NCBI RefSeq assembly: GCF_000830985.1
Contig: NZ_CP007151.1
Span: 3,038,001 to 3,102,000, forward strand
Direction: 5' to 3'
Length of the DNA: 64,000 bases
Source of the DNA: Marinobacter similis
Lineage (GTDB): Bacteria; Pseudomonadota; Gammaproteobacteria; Pseudomonadales; Oleiphilaceae
Part shown: positions 53,137 through 60,183 of the stretch, in pieces
Layout: every line of letters begins with the position of its first letter
Position numbering within the stretch: the stretch's first letter is position 1
Made by a program: the position numbers and the translations under genes
Notes under the pieces: model-generated
The model's input: only the letters and a program-made list of their open reading frames with translations
The model's database searches: none
Told to the model about the DNA's origin: nothing

Positions 53137-53589
53137 TTAGTTTAGGTCGAAATCGCAGCCAAAATTCGTAGTCCGGGCCTTTATAATTTGAGTGCGTGGA
53201 TCGAAGTTTCCAGCGGCATTTACTTGCGAGGCGACGATCTTTTTCATGCCAAGGTGCACAGCGTACGTCCACACGCCGGCTGAATTACTATTTGCGGCCG
53301 GTGCTTCAGCAGCAATGATAACTCCTGTGTTCTGCGCCAAGATATAAGCGGGTTTTCCATCAATAAATAACTTGTCAGGAGGAGTGAAGCTGAACTGCCA
53401 AGTTGAATTAAATTTCTCGCTCGTTGTCCAACCACCAGGCATGCTGTTTCCATGTATGTCGTTTGCAGCACGAAACCCATGGGTATTGAGATCTTTGCAT
53501 GTGGCGTTGAAACCAGGGTTGGAACTCTGGGCGTGGGTTGGTATTACAAAGAGCATCAACAACGAAATGCCAATAATCCTTTTGGTCAT
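53137..53589 (-). CDS. Cassette gene: unknown secreted protein
   Basis: An intact 150-residue protein with a clear signal peptide (residues 1-20, MTKRIIGISLLMLFVIPTHA). Two or three cysteines occur in the mature part (CKDLNTHG and NFGCDFDLN at the end), which could form a disulfide. No family recognised. It follows attC site 2 and is followed by attC site 1, so it is one cassette and faces the same way as all the others. Its GC content is lower than the flanking chromosome, consistent with a foreign source. Confidence 0.78.
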   Translation of the reverse strand: MTKRIIGISLLMLFVIPTHAQSSNPGFNATCKDLNTHGFRAANDIHGNSMPGGWTTSEKFNSTWQFSFTPPDKLFIDGKPAYILAQNTGVIIAAEAPAANSNSAGVWTYAVHLGMKKIVASQVNAAGNFDPRTQIIKARTTNFGCDFDLN

Positions 53590-53621
53590 CCTTTCCTCCT
53601 AACTATCATTGGTGAAGCGCA

Positions 53622-53726
53622 ATTTAACGCCAATGTTCAGCCGCCGGGTTGCGAAGCCCAGCGTAGAAAACCGATCCGGTGGAGGCCCGTCAGGGCCGGA
53701 GCGTACTGCAACTGCTTGTTACAATA
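53622..53726 (-). other. attC-like site 2
   Basis: On the minus strand TTGTAACAAGCAGTTGCAG opens the site and GGCGTTAAAT closes it; GTTAAAT fits the GTTRRRY core exactly. The inner arms CTCCGGCCCT and GGGCCTCCACCGG pair. It resembles site 3. Confidence 0.82.
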
Positions 53727-53733
53727 CCTGCCG

Positions 53734-54069
53734 TTATAAGGTCCAGAGCTCTAAAAAATGGGTTACTACAGCAGCGTTGTAGACCAGCATCAAAGCAGTA
53801 CAGAGAACCACAGCGACAATGAAAGGAGCTGGTCGGTTAGTGTTTTGGGTAACTGTAAGGCCTGCACCAAGAATCAAAGCCCGTCCAACTGTGAAGACCG
53901 CAGCGTAGGTTAAACCCTGCCAAAGAGAAGAGGCAAAAGCGACATATAGAGAAAAGGCGTACAACAGAAAACCGAGCACTTTGTTGAAAGTCGCAAAGTG
54001 GTCAAGCCAGAGCGGGATTCCCATCGCCGTGAGAGAAAGGCCCTGTTCAGGATTATCCCATCTACTCAT
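53734..54069 (-). CDS. Cassette gene: small unknown membrane protein
   Basis: An intact 111-residue protein with three predicted membrane helices (about residues 28-48, 50-70 and 82-105, for instance VLGFLLYAFSLYVAFASSLW and FIVAVVLCTALMLVYNAAVV). ATG at 54069 has GGAGGTG 5 bp upstream, a very good ribosome-binding site. Family unknown. It is bounded by attC sites 3 and 2. Confidence 0.8.
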   Translation of the reverse strand: MSRWDNPEQGLSLTAMGIPLWLDHFATFNKVLGFLLYAFSLYVAFASSLWQGLTYAAVFTVGRALILGAGLTVTQNTNRPAPFIVAVVLCTALMLVYNAAVVTHFLELWTL

Positions 54070-54153
54070 TTTTCACCTCCGTCCAACCTGGAGACGCGCT
54101 TCGCTACTTTAAAAGTTAAGCACAATATCAGGCCAATGGCTCCCATCTTGTAA

Positions 54154-54249
54154 CCCCAACGTTTAGCGGCCTTTGCATAGCGAAGTGGAGAATAGGCCGT
54201 CCGGTGGAGGTCCTTTAGGGCCGGAACGAACTGCAATGTTTGGTTAGCC
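54154..54249 (-). other. attC-like site 3
   Basis: On the minus strand GGCTAACCAAACATTGCAG opens it and ACGTTGGGG closes it. TTCCGGCCCT with GGACCTCCACCGGA forms the inner part, shared with site 2. The stop codon of the gene at 54244 lies inside the opening box. Confidence 0.78.
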
Positions 54250-54624
54250 AGTTCCATGGGCTGCATTGCATACCGGACAAGTCCGGAATTTTGCAGTGAA
54301 CCTCGTAGTTCGAGATTTTCTTCTCTTGGAGTCCCAGCAGGCTGTGCAAAACAAACCTTCTTCTGACTCGAATTGATAGCATCCCCATTTTGTACCGCTG
54401 GGTTTCTCTTCAGCCGGTACTGCAACGTGTCTCAGCAACGCATTCTCTTCTTGAAGGGCCGCTAGCTGCTCTTTCATTGAGGCTGCCTCCAACTTCAGAT
54501 CTGCAAGTTCGTTCGAAAGATCAGCCAAAACATTCTTAAACTCTGCGTCGGCAATATTCTTCGAGATTTCTCGAAGGCGCTTGGCTAGAGTAATCGAATT
54601 GCTTACTCCTGAGACTAAATCCAT
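54244..54624 (-). CDS. Cassette gene: coiled-coil protein with C-terminal zinc ribbon
   Basis: An intact 126-residue protein. Residues about 20-75 form a coiled coil (NVLADLSNELADLKLEAASM, KEQLAALQEENALL). The C-terminal third has two CxxC pairs (LFCTACWDSK and RTCPVCNAAH), a zinc-ribbon. Similar small coiled-coil/zinc-ribbon proteins occur as orphans in mobile DNA, but no function can be given. The AAGGAAGGATC site before ATG 54624 is a good ribosome-binding site. Confidence 0.82.
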   Translation of the reverse strand: MDLVSGVSNSITLAKRLREISKNIADAEFKNVLADLSNELADLKLEAASMKEQLAALQEENALLRHVAVPAEEKPSGTKWGCYQFESEEGLFCTACWDSKRRKSRTTRFTAKFRTCPVCNAAHGTG

Positions 54625-54641
54625 ATGCAGATCCTTCCTTG

Positions 54642-54713
54642 GCTAACGCCTCGCAACACCGGACAATTTGTAGCGCAGCGAAAATTGTTCCGCGTGCTTG
54701 CTTTTGTTATATC
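54642..54713 (-). other. attC-like site 4
   Basis: On the minus strand ATATAACAAAAGCAAGC opens it and GAGGCGTTAGCC closes it; the middle GGAACAATTTTCGC pairs with CTACAAATTGTCC. It follows the two-gene Pycsar-like cassette. Confidence 0.85.
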
Positions 54714-54715
54714 AA

Positions 54716-56066
54716 TCACTTAATCATTACTCCGATCCAGTCACGAAAAAGCAATATCCCATCAGAATCATACACTTCACATTTCATCGTATGGAGGCCT
54801 CGGTATAGTGTCGACTCCGGTATCTCGACCGTGGATACGGGGCGAAAAGACCGATCATATTTGCTTACTTTTTCTTTTCGGAGATATCTAACAACCCCCT
54901 CTTGCTCCACGTCCCTCTCATCCTCAGGCGTTCTCGGGCCGTGGTTGGTTTTTCTAAATACTACTTTAAGTGGAAACTTCAGTCTGTTGTTTGTTCTTGA
55001 ACGGACCACGAAATATAAAGAAATATCTGGCCCTAAGAACCTAGAAGCAGATATATATTCCTGCTTACTTCCATTCTCTATCGAATAACATTTGTAATCT
55101 ATCTCCGTATGATTCTTTACGGAGCCACTACAAATTTTCTCCCTAAAGCTTCTGGGAAGAGCAGAGAACTCTAAACTCTTATCGTAAGACAACTGCCTCA
55201 TTTTGTAATTTAGCGGGTTACCGTCGGCATCCGTAATATTTGGACTTACTACTGGCAAACTCTCTTTCTCATCTCCACGATCACGAGTTTTTATTGTAGA
55301 ATACTTCTCTGGCCAGTAGACGAAATCCAACAAACCCTGACCAAGCATTGTTTGATTTTTTCCTGCCAACTTGGAGCTTGGACGCCATATCAACCGGAAG
55401 TCCAGTCGCCGAAACCTCACCTACATTCCTGTATCCAAAACTTCCCCATAAGACTTCTTCATCATTTCCAAAATCACAACCTACTCTAAACCCGAAATCT
55501 TTCGCATCCAAGCCTTGCCTTTCCATCCAAGGTTTAATACTGCCTTCCAAGATTGCCCGTAGAGTTATTGAACAGTTAATTGCATCTGCTACAGCATCTT
55601 CTTTTTCTGTAGATCTGCCGCCAAAAAATGCCATTACGGCGTCACCCATCAATCTATGTATATGTCCATCAAATGACCTAATGGTTTCAACGCATGTTTG
55701 AATTACAGCATTTTTAAAATGGTAGACGAACTCCAACGGATACAGAAGCGACAGCCTTGTTTAGCCTTTAATATCAACAAATATTGTGCAGGTATAATGT
55801 TTCTGCGTAGTAGACGTGCCCTCAAGAGATATAAAATCTGGATGGGTTCCAATGGGCGAATTATTTACTTCTGGTTTGCCAAAAATCGGTCTAATTTTCG
55901 ATTGAATTAGAAATTCTTCCTGCGGCCCAGAAGGTAAGCCAGAGAACTCTTCACTTATTTGCTTCGAGTCCAATGCCTCCATAGACTCTGACTTAGCAAC
56001 AGCTGTGGCGGAACGATTTCGAACTGCCTCGAACATTTGGTCGAACGTATTCTCAAAGCTATCCAT
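54716..56066 (-). pseudogene. pycC: Pycsar-type class III nucleotide cyclase with C-terminal AGS-C-like domain; internal stop codon
   Basis: The reconstructed protein has about 450 residues. Residues about 90-250 form a class III cyclase domain: first metal aspartate in IFVDIKG (residue 98), second in LMGDAVMAFFGG (residue 142), 44 residues apart as in adenylyl cyclases, and ATGLPVDMASKL late. The C-terminal 200 residues resemble the AGS-C sensor domain that accompanies cyclases and CD-NTases (TMKCEVYDSDGILLFRDW near the end). Directly after the first aspartate, codon 102 is TAA (55761-55763) where Ser of DIKGSTRLS is expected, and the frame continues unbroken after it. A second defect, two missing bases near 55366, looks like the errors seen elsewhere in the window. 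It begins 2 bp after the effector gene, so the two form an operon in one cassette. I use pseudogene because of the stop, but a substitution error is possible. Confidence 0.78.
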
Positions 56067-56068
56067 GT

Positions 56069-56608
56069 TCAGCCAGCTCCATGCAATATCAATAATAACA
56101 AAGAAACAGCGAGCATTGGCACAACACCGTAAATAGCGATATTAACTGCGATCTTCAATACTCTAAATTTCTCACTTACAATTTCTGCTACCATAAAGGT
56201 CTGCTTAGACAAATCCTCTATAATTTGCTCAGAGGTTGCCTCTTTAATTTTCTTAAAATATCCGTCAGCTCCGTTATCAGTCGCAAGGACATCACCAAAG
56301 AAAATCATAGATTTATAATTTTTATCTGTTTTGGTTTTTGGGAAAACCACCCGGAGTAGGTTTACTGCCGTCAATATTGATAAAAGTATTGTGAATAAAG
56401 AAGACGCAGAGGCGAGGTAATACAAATAATTACAACCAGACCCAGAGGGCTCTGTGAGCATTATTCGTATCGACAAGCCAAGTATGATGGCAGCAATGAA
56501 TGACATCAGCAGGCCGACCTTAAAGTTGGTGGTCCCGATATAATGGTCATACCTTTTTATGACATCAAATAAAAACGTGCACTTGTCCTCAAAATCATCG
56601 TCTTTCAA
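56069..56608 (-). CDS. pycTM: PycTM-type Pycsar effector, membrane protein
   Basis: An intact 179-residue protein read from a TTG start (56606-56608) behind GGGAG. Three membrane helices are predicted: about 30-50 (LLMSFIAAIILGLSIRIML), 63-85 (YYLASASSLFTILLSILTAV) and 150-176 (NIAIYGVVPMLAVSLLLLI). The segment between includes ADGYFKKI and IIEDLSKQTFMVAEIVSEKFRVLKI, the pattern of the Pycsar effector (DUF5706, PycTM) family. In Pycsar, cyclic CMP or UMP made on phage infection opens or activates this protein, which then damages the membrane and kills the infected cell. Its order with the cyclase gene fits such operons. Confidence 0.85.
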   Translation of the reverse strand: MKDDDFEDKCTFLFDVIKRYDHYIGTTNFKVGLLMSFIAAIILGLSIRIMLTEPSGSGCNYLYYLASASSLFTILLSILTAVNLLRVVFPKTKTDKNYKSMIFFGDVLATDNGADGYFKKIKEATSEQIIEDLSKQTFMVAEIVSEKFRVLKIAVNIAIYGVVPMLAVSLLLLILHGAG

Positions 56609-56637
56609 ACCATTCTCCCTAGTCTATGGTGAGCGAG

Positions 56638-56716
56638 GATAAAACGCCCGGCTCACGCGCCGGCTTGGAGCCGCAAAGCGGCGAAAAAACGGTCGCTGTG
56701 CAGCTGATTGTTAACA
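56638..56716 (-). other. attC-like site 5
   Basis: On the minus strand TGTTAACAATCAGCTGC opens it and GGGCGTTTTAT closes it, with a strong inner palindrome CGCCGCTTTGCGGC. The stop codon of the gene at 56711 lies inside the opening box. Confidence 0.75.
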
Positions 56717-57361
56717 GTTCTCGCTAACTAGCAGGACCATCCTCCTGTGGAGGATGTCTAATTTCATTCGGGCCATCATCCTCGCGGTAAAAATAGAGCC
56801 AAATATAAATGCCAGTATTCCAAAAATGGCCAGCGAAGATGTCAAATATATGCCTGTCTTACTCAACAGCAAATCTAGACGATTCGAAGCAGGAGGTACT
56901 TGGTTCAGTTTATCTAACTTAATGCCTGCGATTTGGGACTCCATATCCACCACCATAGCTCCGTAGGCATCACGCTTAATAATCTCTTCTCTTAAATTTG
57001 GCGGAGTCTGAGTCGAATTATTTTTATATAAAATTTTTGCTTTTTCACAATACCAAAGGGCATTGGGGCTATCGCTTTTTGTTGAAGAAATACATAGCCT
57101 TGCGAATCGGGCCGCCGAATCATATAGATTTGCTTCAACCACCCAGTTCCGATCCTGCAAAAGCTTTTCATCGTTTTCCTTAGCTTCGGACAAAAGGGAT
57201 TTGAGTAACATCTGGTAACTCAAAACAAAAACAAACCCAAAAACAATCAAGGTGAGGATTCTTTTTACAGGCGAAACTCTCCCCTTCGAAAAAACTCTTT
57301 TTAACCATTTCTTGACCGTTGAAGCTTGATCGTCAATATCTTTTGGGGAAAACACCATCAC
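56711..57361 (-). CDS. Cassette gene: unknown two-helix membrane protein
   Basis: An intact 216-residue protein. Cytoplasmic N-terminus (about 33 residues, basic), membrane helix about 34-54 (RILTLIVFGFVFVLSYQML), a large soluble segment with cysteines (RLCISSTKS, ALWYCEKAKILY), then a second helix about 170-193 (SSLAIFGILAFIFGSIF) and a basic tail. No family recognised. It follows attC site 6 and is followed by attC site 5, so it is a single-gene cassette. GC is clearly lower than the flanks. Confidence 0.8.
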   Translation of the reverse strand: MMVFSPKDIDDQASTVKKWLKRVFSKGRVSPVKRILTLIVFGFVFVLSYQMLLKSLLSEAKENDEKLLQDRNWVVEANLYDSAARFARLCISSTKSDSPNALWYCEKAKILYKNNSTQTPPNLREEIIKRDAYGAMVVDMESQIAGIKLDKLNQVPPASNRLDLLLSKTGIYLTSSLAIFGILAFIFGSIFTARMMARMKLDILHRRMVLLVSENC

Positions 57362-57375
57362 TCCTCAGTTTTTTA

Positions 57376-57460
57376 ATGTTAACGCCTTGGGTAAGCCGCA
57401 GGGACGGAGCGCAGGGTAGTACCGGTCGGCTTCACCCACTGGTCAGCGTAGTTCCGGTCC
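57376..57460 (-). other. attC-like site 6
   Basis: The closing box AAGGCGTTAACA is clear on the minus strand, and GAAGCCGACCGGTA with CGGCTTACCC forms the arms. The opening box near 57443-57460 (CTACGCTGACC) is degenerate, so the outer limit is approximate. Confidence 0.6.
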
Positions 57461-58090
57461 GTCACCGTTTGCCGCCTCTTGCACAGAGTCCCAATTGGAC
57501 AGCAAGTCCGTGCGAGCCAACCGCGATTCCGTATGTTCTCGTGGATATTTGTGCCAATCACCCAATTTCGCTAGCTTTCTTTTTCTTATCTGAGTTTCGA
57601 AGTAGTCATAAGCGGATTTCTCCAACTCAGAGGAAAGCTCGATAAAATCGTTTCGAACGACTTGTCCGATTGCCAGAAACCTCCCGCTGGGGACGCTGGC
57701 CAGGTTGGTGTGGAGGGTTACCAAGTAATCCTGAACAAAATTGACTTCTCGTTTTGCCTTGATCGTAAGCCACGTGCTTCCCTCTTGGGTCAATTGCGCA
57801 AAGCGAGTAAACCATTGTTCAAATTCCTCACGAGAAATTAGAACTTGAGGCGCACGTGCAACTTCTCCATTTTCATCTTTACCGAGCCCGACCATCACCC
57901 GCATTTCCATAGCAATATTGATTAGGTTCTCATGTGCTTTTATCCGACGTTCAAGTAATATTTGCCAGATGCGCAGAGAATACTCTCTATTCTTGATCAT
58001 CCATGAAGCGACAAAAGCAAGCAGACCGCCAAGGAAAGCACCTACTAGGCCGAAAATCGCGCTCGCATTCTGTATAAAAAACTCTTCCAC
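57443..58090 (-). CDS. Cassette gene: unknown membrane-anchored protein
   Basis: An intact 215-residue protein with one N-terminal membrane helix (residues 9-31, SAIFGLVGAFLGGLLAFVASW) and a long, mostly helical cytoplasmic part rich in charge (RRIKAHENLINIAMEMRVM, NDFIELSSELEKSAYDYFETQ). I do not recognise the family, but this layout (single N-terminal helix plus cytoplasmic helical domain) is frequent in integron cassettes of unknown role. Bounded by attC sites 7 and 6. Confidence 0.8.
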   Translation of the reverse strand: MEEFFIQNASAIFGLVGAFLGGLLAFVASWMIKNREYSLRIWQILLERRIKAHENLINIAMEMRVMVGLGKDENGEVARAPQVLISREEFEQWFTRFAQLTQEGSTWLTIKAKREVNFVQDYLVTLHTNLASVPSGRFLAIGQVVRNDFIELSSELEKSAYDYFETQIRKRKLAKLGDWHKYPREHTESRLARTDLLSNWDSVQEAANGDGPELR

Positions 58091-58109
58091 GAAACTCGCC
58101 TCTCTGGTG

Positions 58110-58211
58110 CGCTAACGCTGAGCTTAGCGGCGCCCTTGTAATGAAGGCGAAGCCGCAATGAAAAGGGCGTCCGGCGGCCATCGGCCGCATACTACAGCGC
58201 CTTGTTAAATT
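58110..58211 (-). other. attC-like site 7
   Basis: On the minus strand ATTTAACAAGGCGC opens it, matching RYYYAAC exactly, and CAGCGTTAGCGC closes it. The arms GACGCCCTTTTCATTGCGGC and CCTTCATTACAAGGGCGCC pair over most of their length. The stop codon of the XRE gene lies in the opening box. Confidence 0.88.
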
Positions 58212-58564
58212 TGCTTTGCGTGGATGGCTTCGTTGCGGGCAACCCGCAGAATAGCCTTTCTTCCTTCTGAATCCGCCGCCAAGAAATCACGGATTAAACA
58301 CGAAAGGTCCCGATATGGATCGTCTTCTGTTGGGGAGGCAGCGGCACTTTGGTAATTCAAGAGCTCGGCTGGGCTCACGCCAAGACCGCGAGCAATTGAC
58401 TCCACGGTGGAAACGGCCGGAGATTTCAGGACCCCGTTGTTGGCGACGAGATTGCTGATGGTTTTCTGACTTACGCCCGAGTTGTTAGCCAACGCTTTCT
58501 GACTGAAACCTTTCATGGCCATCAGCTTCTTGATGTTTTCTCGCAACGCTAGACTTGTATCCAT
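58205..58564 (-). CDS. Cassette gene: XRE-family helix-turn-helix regulator
   Basis: An intact 119-residue protein. Residues 5-62 are a Cro/C1-type HTH (LRENIKKLMAMKGFSQKALA, NNSGVSQKTISNLVA, VESIARGLGVSPAELL), followed by an acidic region and a helical tail. Such proteins act as repressors, sometimes as antitoxins; no toxin is adjacent. It is the outermost cassette at the dusA side of the array. It may regulate itself or the array, but no operator was identified. Confidence 0.88.
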   Translation of the reverse strand: MDTSLALRENIKKLMAMKGFSQKALANNSGVSQKTISNLVANNGVLKSPAVSTVESIARGLGVSPAELLNYQSAAASPTEDDPYRDLSCLIRDFLAADSEGRKAILRVARNEAIHAKQI

Positions 58565-59007
58565 CCTTAGCTATCCCGAAGGTTCCTGAATTTAACAGCC
58601 GATTCAGCGACAAATGACATCTATCAGGTCACGCTTATTTCCTAATCCCATACTCGCCCAACCAGCACTAAGGCCTTATTTTGGTGAGTATAAGTGGTTG
58701 CCCGGCCCCCTACCTGCTCGGAAATAAGCGCTCTTTGTCCGAAACCTACGGAGTTACGGGTTCGCCTATTTCCAGTGAGTCTCAGAACTATTCCATATTT
58801 TTCATAAGCTTGTAAGAGAACCCGTTACCTAATCTGGCATTTTGCGACATTTGACGTTTTCCCCACCTCTTTTTGACCTCCAGAAAGCGTAGCAGACTAA
58901 TTACTGAACGCACTTTCCTTCGCCAAAGCCCTACGGCAGCCCGGTTTCCATTCCTGTTACAATAGCCGCCACATTTTGAACACCGAACCTGTACACCAGA
59001 GTGATTC
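58565..59007. other. Intergenic region between cassette array and dusA
   Basis: 443 bp without a supported gene. GTTAAAT on the minus strand at 58590-58596 may be the recombination boundary of the XRE cassette. An open minus-strand frame at 58788-59120 overlaps dusA and has no family features. The region should contain the dusA promoter (a possible -10 TACAAT near 58960). I see neither an integrase gene nor a recognisable attI. Confidence 0.55.
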
Positions 59008-60066
59008 ATGACTGAGAACACCCCGCTCCACAGCGCCAACAATTCATCCACAGTGCAAGGCTTCCACGGTGAGAACTTCTCCCGCCGCTTTAGCGTGGCC
59101 CCGATGATGGATTGGACCACCAGCCATTTCCGCTACCTGGCCCGCCAGTTAAGCCGCCATGCGCTGCTCTATACGGAAATGGTCACTACCGGCGCGCTGA
59201 TTTATGGCGATACTGCGCGGTTTCTGCGCCATGAGCCGGCGGAATACCCGCTGGCGCTGCAGCTGGGGGGCAGCGATGCCGGTGAGCTGGCGCATTGTGC
59301 GAAACTGGCGGAGCAGTTCGGGTTTGATGAGGTGAATCTGAATGTGGGCTGCCCCAGTGATCGGGTGCAGAACAACATGATTGGTGCCTGCCTGATGGGC
59401 CACCCGGACAAGGTCGCCGAAGGTGTGCGGGCAATGATTGAGGCCACCAGCCTGCCAGTTACGGTGAAGCATCGAATTGGCATTGATGGCCGGGAATCCT
59501 GGGATGATCTGTGCGAGTTCATCGAGAAGGTTTCGGGCGCCGGCTGCAAGACCTTCATCGTGCACGCCCGCATTGCCATCCTTGAGGGCCTGAGCCCGAA
59601 AGAAAACCGCGATGTGCCGCCGCTGAAGTACGATTGGGTGTATGCCCTGAAGCAGAAGTACCCGCATCTTGAGATCATCATCAACGGTGGCATCAAAACC
59701 TTTGGTGAATGTAACGAGCACCTGCAGCACACCGACGGCGTGATGCTGGGCCGGGAGGCGTACAACAACCCCTGGCTGCTGGCCAGTGTGGACAGTGAGT
59801 TCTTCGGTGCGCCGGCATCCACCCTCAGCCGCCATGATGCGCTGCGGGCCATGTATCCGTTCATCCAGAGCGAACTGGAGCGCGGTGTGTACCTCACCCA
59901 CATCTCCCGGCACCTGCTGGGCCTGTTCCACGGCCAGCCGGGCGGGCGTCAGTTCCGCCGGTACATCAGTGAGAATGCCCATAAGTCCGGGGCCGGGCTT
60001 GAGGTGATTCAGACTGCCCTGGAGAAAGTCCGAGAGCCGGAACCGGCGCTTATTGCAGAAGCTTAA
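59008..60066 (+). CDS. dusA: tRNA-dihydrouridine synthase A
   Basis: An intact 352-residue flavoprotein that reduces uridines 20/20a of tRNA to dihydrouridine. Family features: RRFSVAPMMDWTTSHFRYLA near the N-terminus, EVNLNVGCPSDRVQNN with the catalytic cysteine, KHRIGIDG, and GLSPKENRDVPPL. The C-terminal helical domain binds tRNA. dusA is a known insertion site for integrative elements, and the cassette array lies directly upstream of it. Standard length and no frame break. Confidence 0.95.
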   Translation: MTENTPLHSANNSSTVQGFHGENFSRRFSVAPMMDWTTSHFRYLARQLSRHALLYTEMVTTGALIYGDTARFLRHEPAEYPLALQLGGSDAGELAHCAKLAEQFGFDEVNLNVGCPSDRVQNNMIGACLMGHPDKVAEGVRAMIEATSLPVTVKHRIGIDGRESWDDLCEFIEKVSGAGCKTFIVHARIAILEGLSPKENRDVPPLKYDWVYALKQKYPHLEIIINGGIKTFGECNEHLQHTDGVMLGREAYNNPWLLASVDSEFFGAPASTLSRHDALRAMYPFIQSELERGVYLTHISRHLLGLFHGQPGGRQFRRYISENAHKSGAGLEVIQTALEKVREPEPALIAEA

Positions 60067-60183
60067 TTGGCCCCTAGCCGTTGGTTGTCTTGTCCCTTTC
60101 AGAGCAGCCCGTTATTGTAGGTGAATCACCAGCATCTGGGAGTCGGATGCCTCAATAACAGATCAATCGGGACGACAGCACGA

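Larger units (their letters stand above)
53046..58596 (-). mobile_element. Integron gene-cassette array without integrase (CALIN-like)
   Basis: About 5.5 kb of minus-strand genes of visibly lower GC than both flanks. Each gene or gene pair is followed on its 3' side by an imperfect palindrome of 72-105 bp that starts with a TAAC-containing box and ends with a GTTR-type box (RYYYAAC...GTTRRRY), the structure of attC sites. Several stop codons lie inside the left box (for example TAA at 54244, 56711 and 58205), typical of cassettes. Seven sites are recognisable. A further GTTAAAT at 58590-58596 may mark the boundary of the last cassette. No integrase gene is in the window, so either it lies outside the window or this is a cluster of attC sites lacking integrase. 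Confidence 0.85.

Noticed and set aside
54066..54425. 119-codon frame ending at 54066 across attC site 3
   Set aside because: It overlaps the zinc-ribbon gene and the attC palindrome; the gene at 54244 has the better start and family features.
58788..59120. Minus-strand open frame of 110 codons overlapping the dusA start
   Set aside because: No family features or ribosome-binding site, and it overlaps dusA by over 100 bp antisense. I could not support an integrase remnant.
59570..59600. HARIAIL instead of HARKAWL in DusA
   Set aside because: A position that varies in DusA of pseudomonad-type bacteria as far as I recall; not a clear loss of function.
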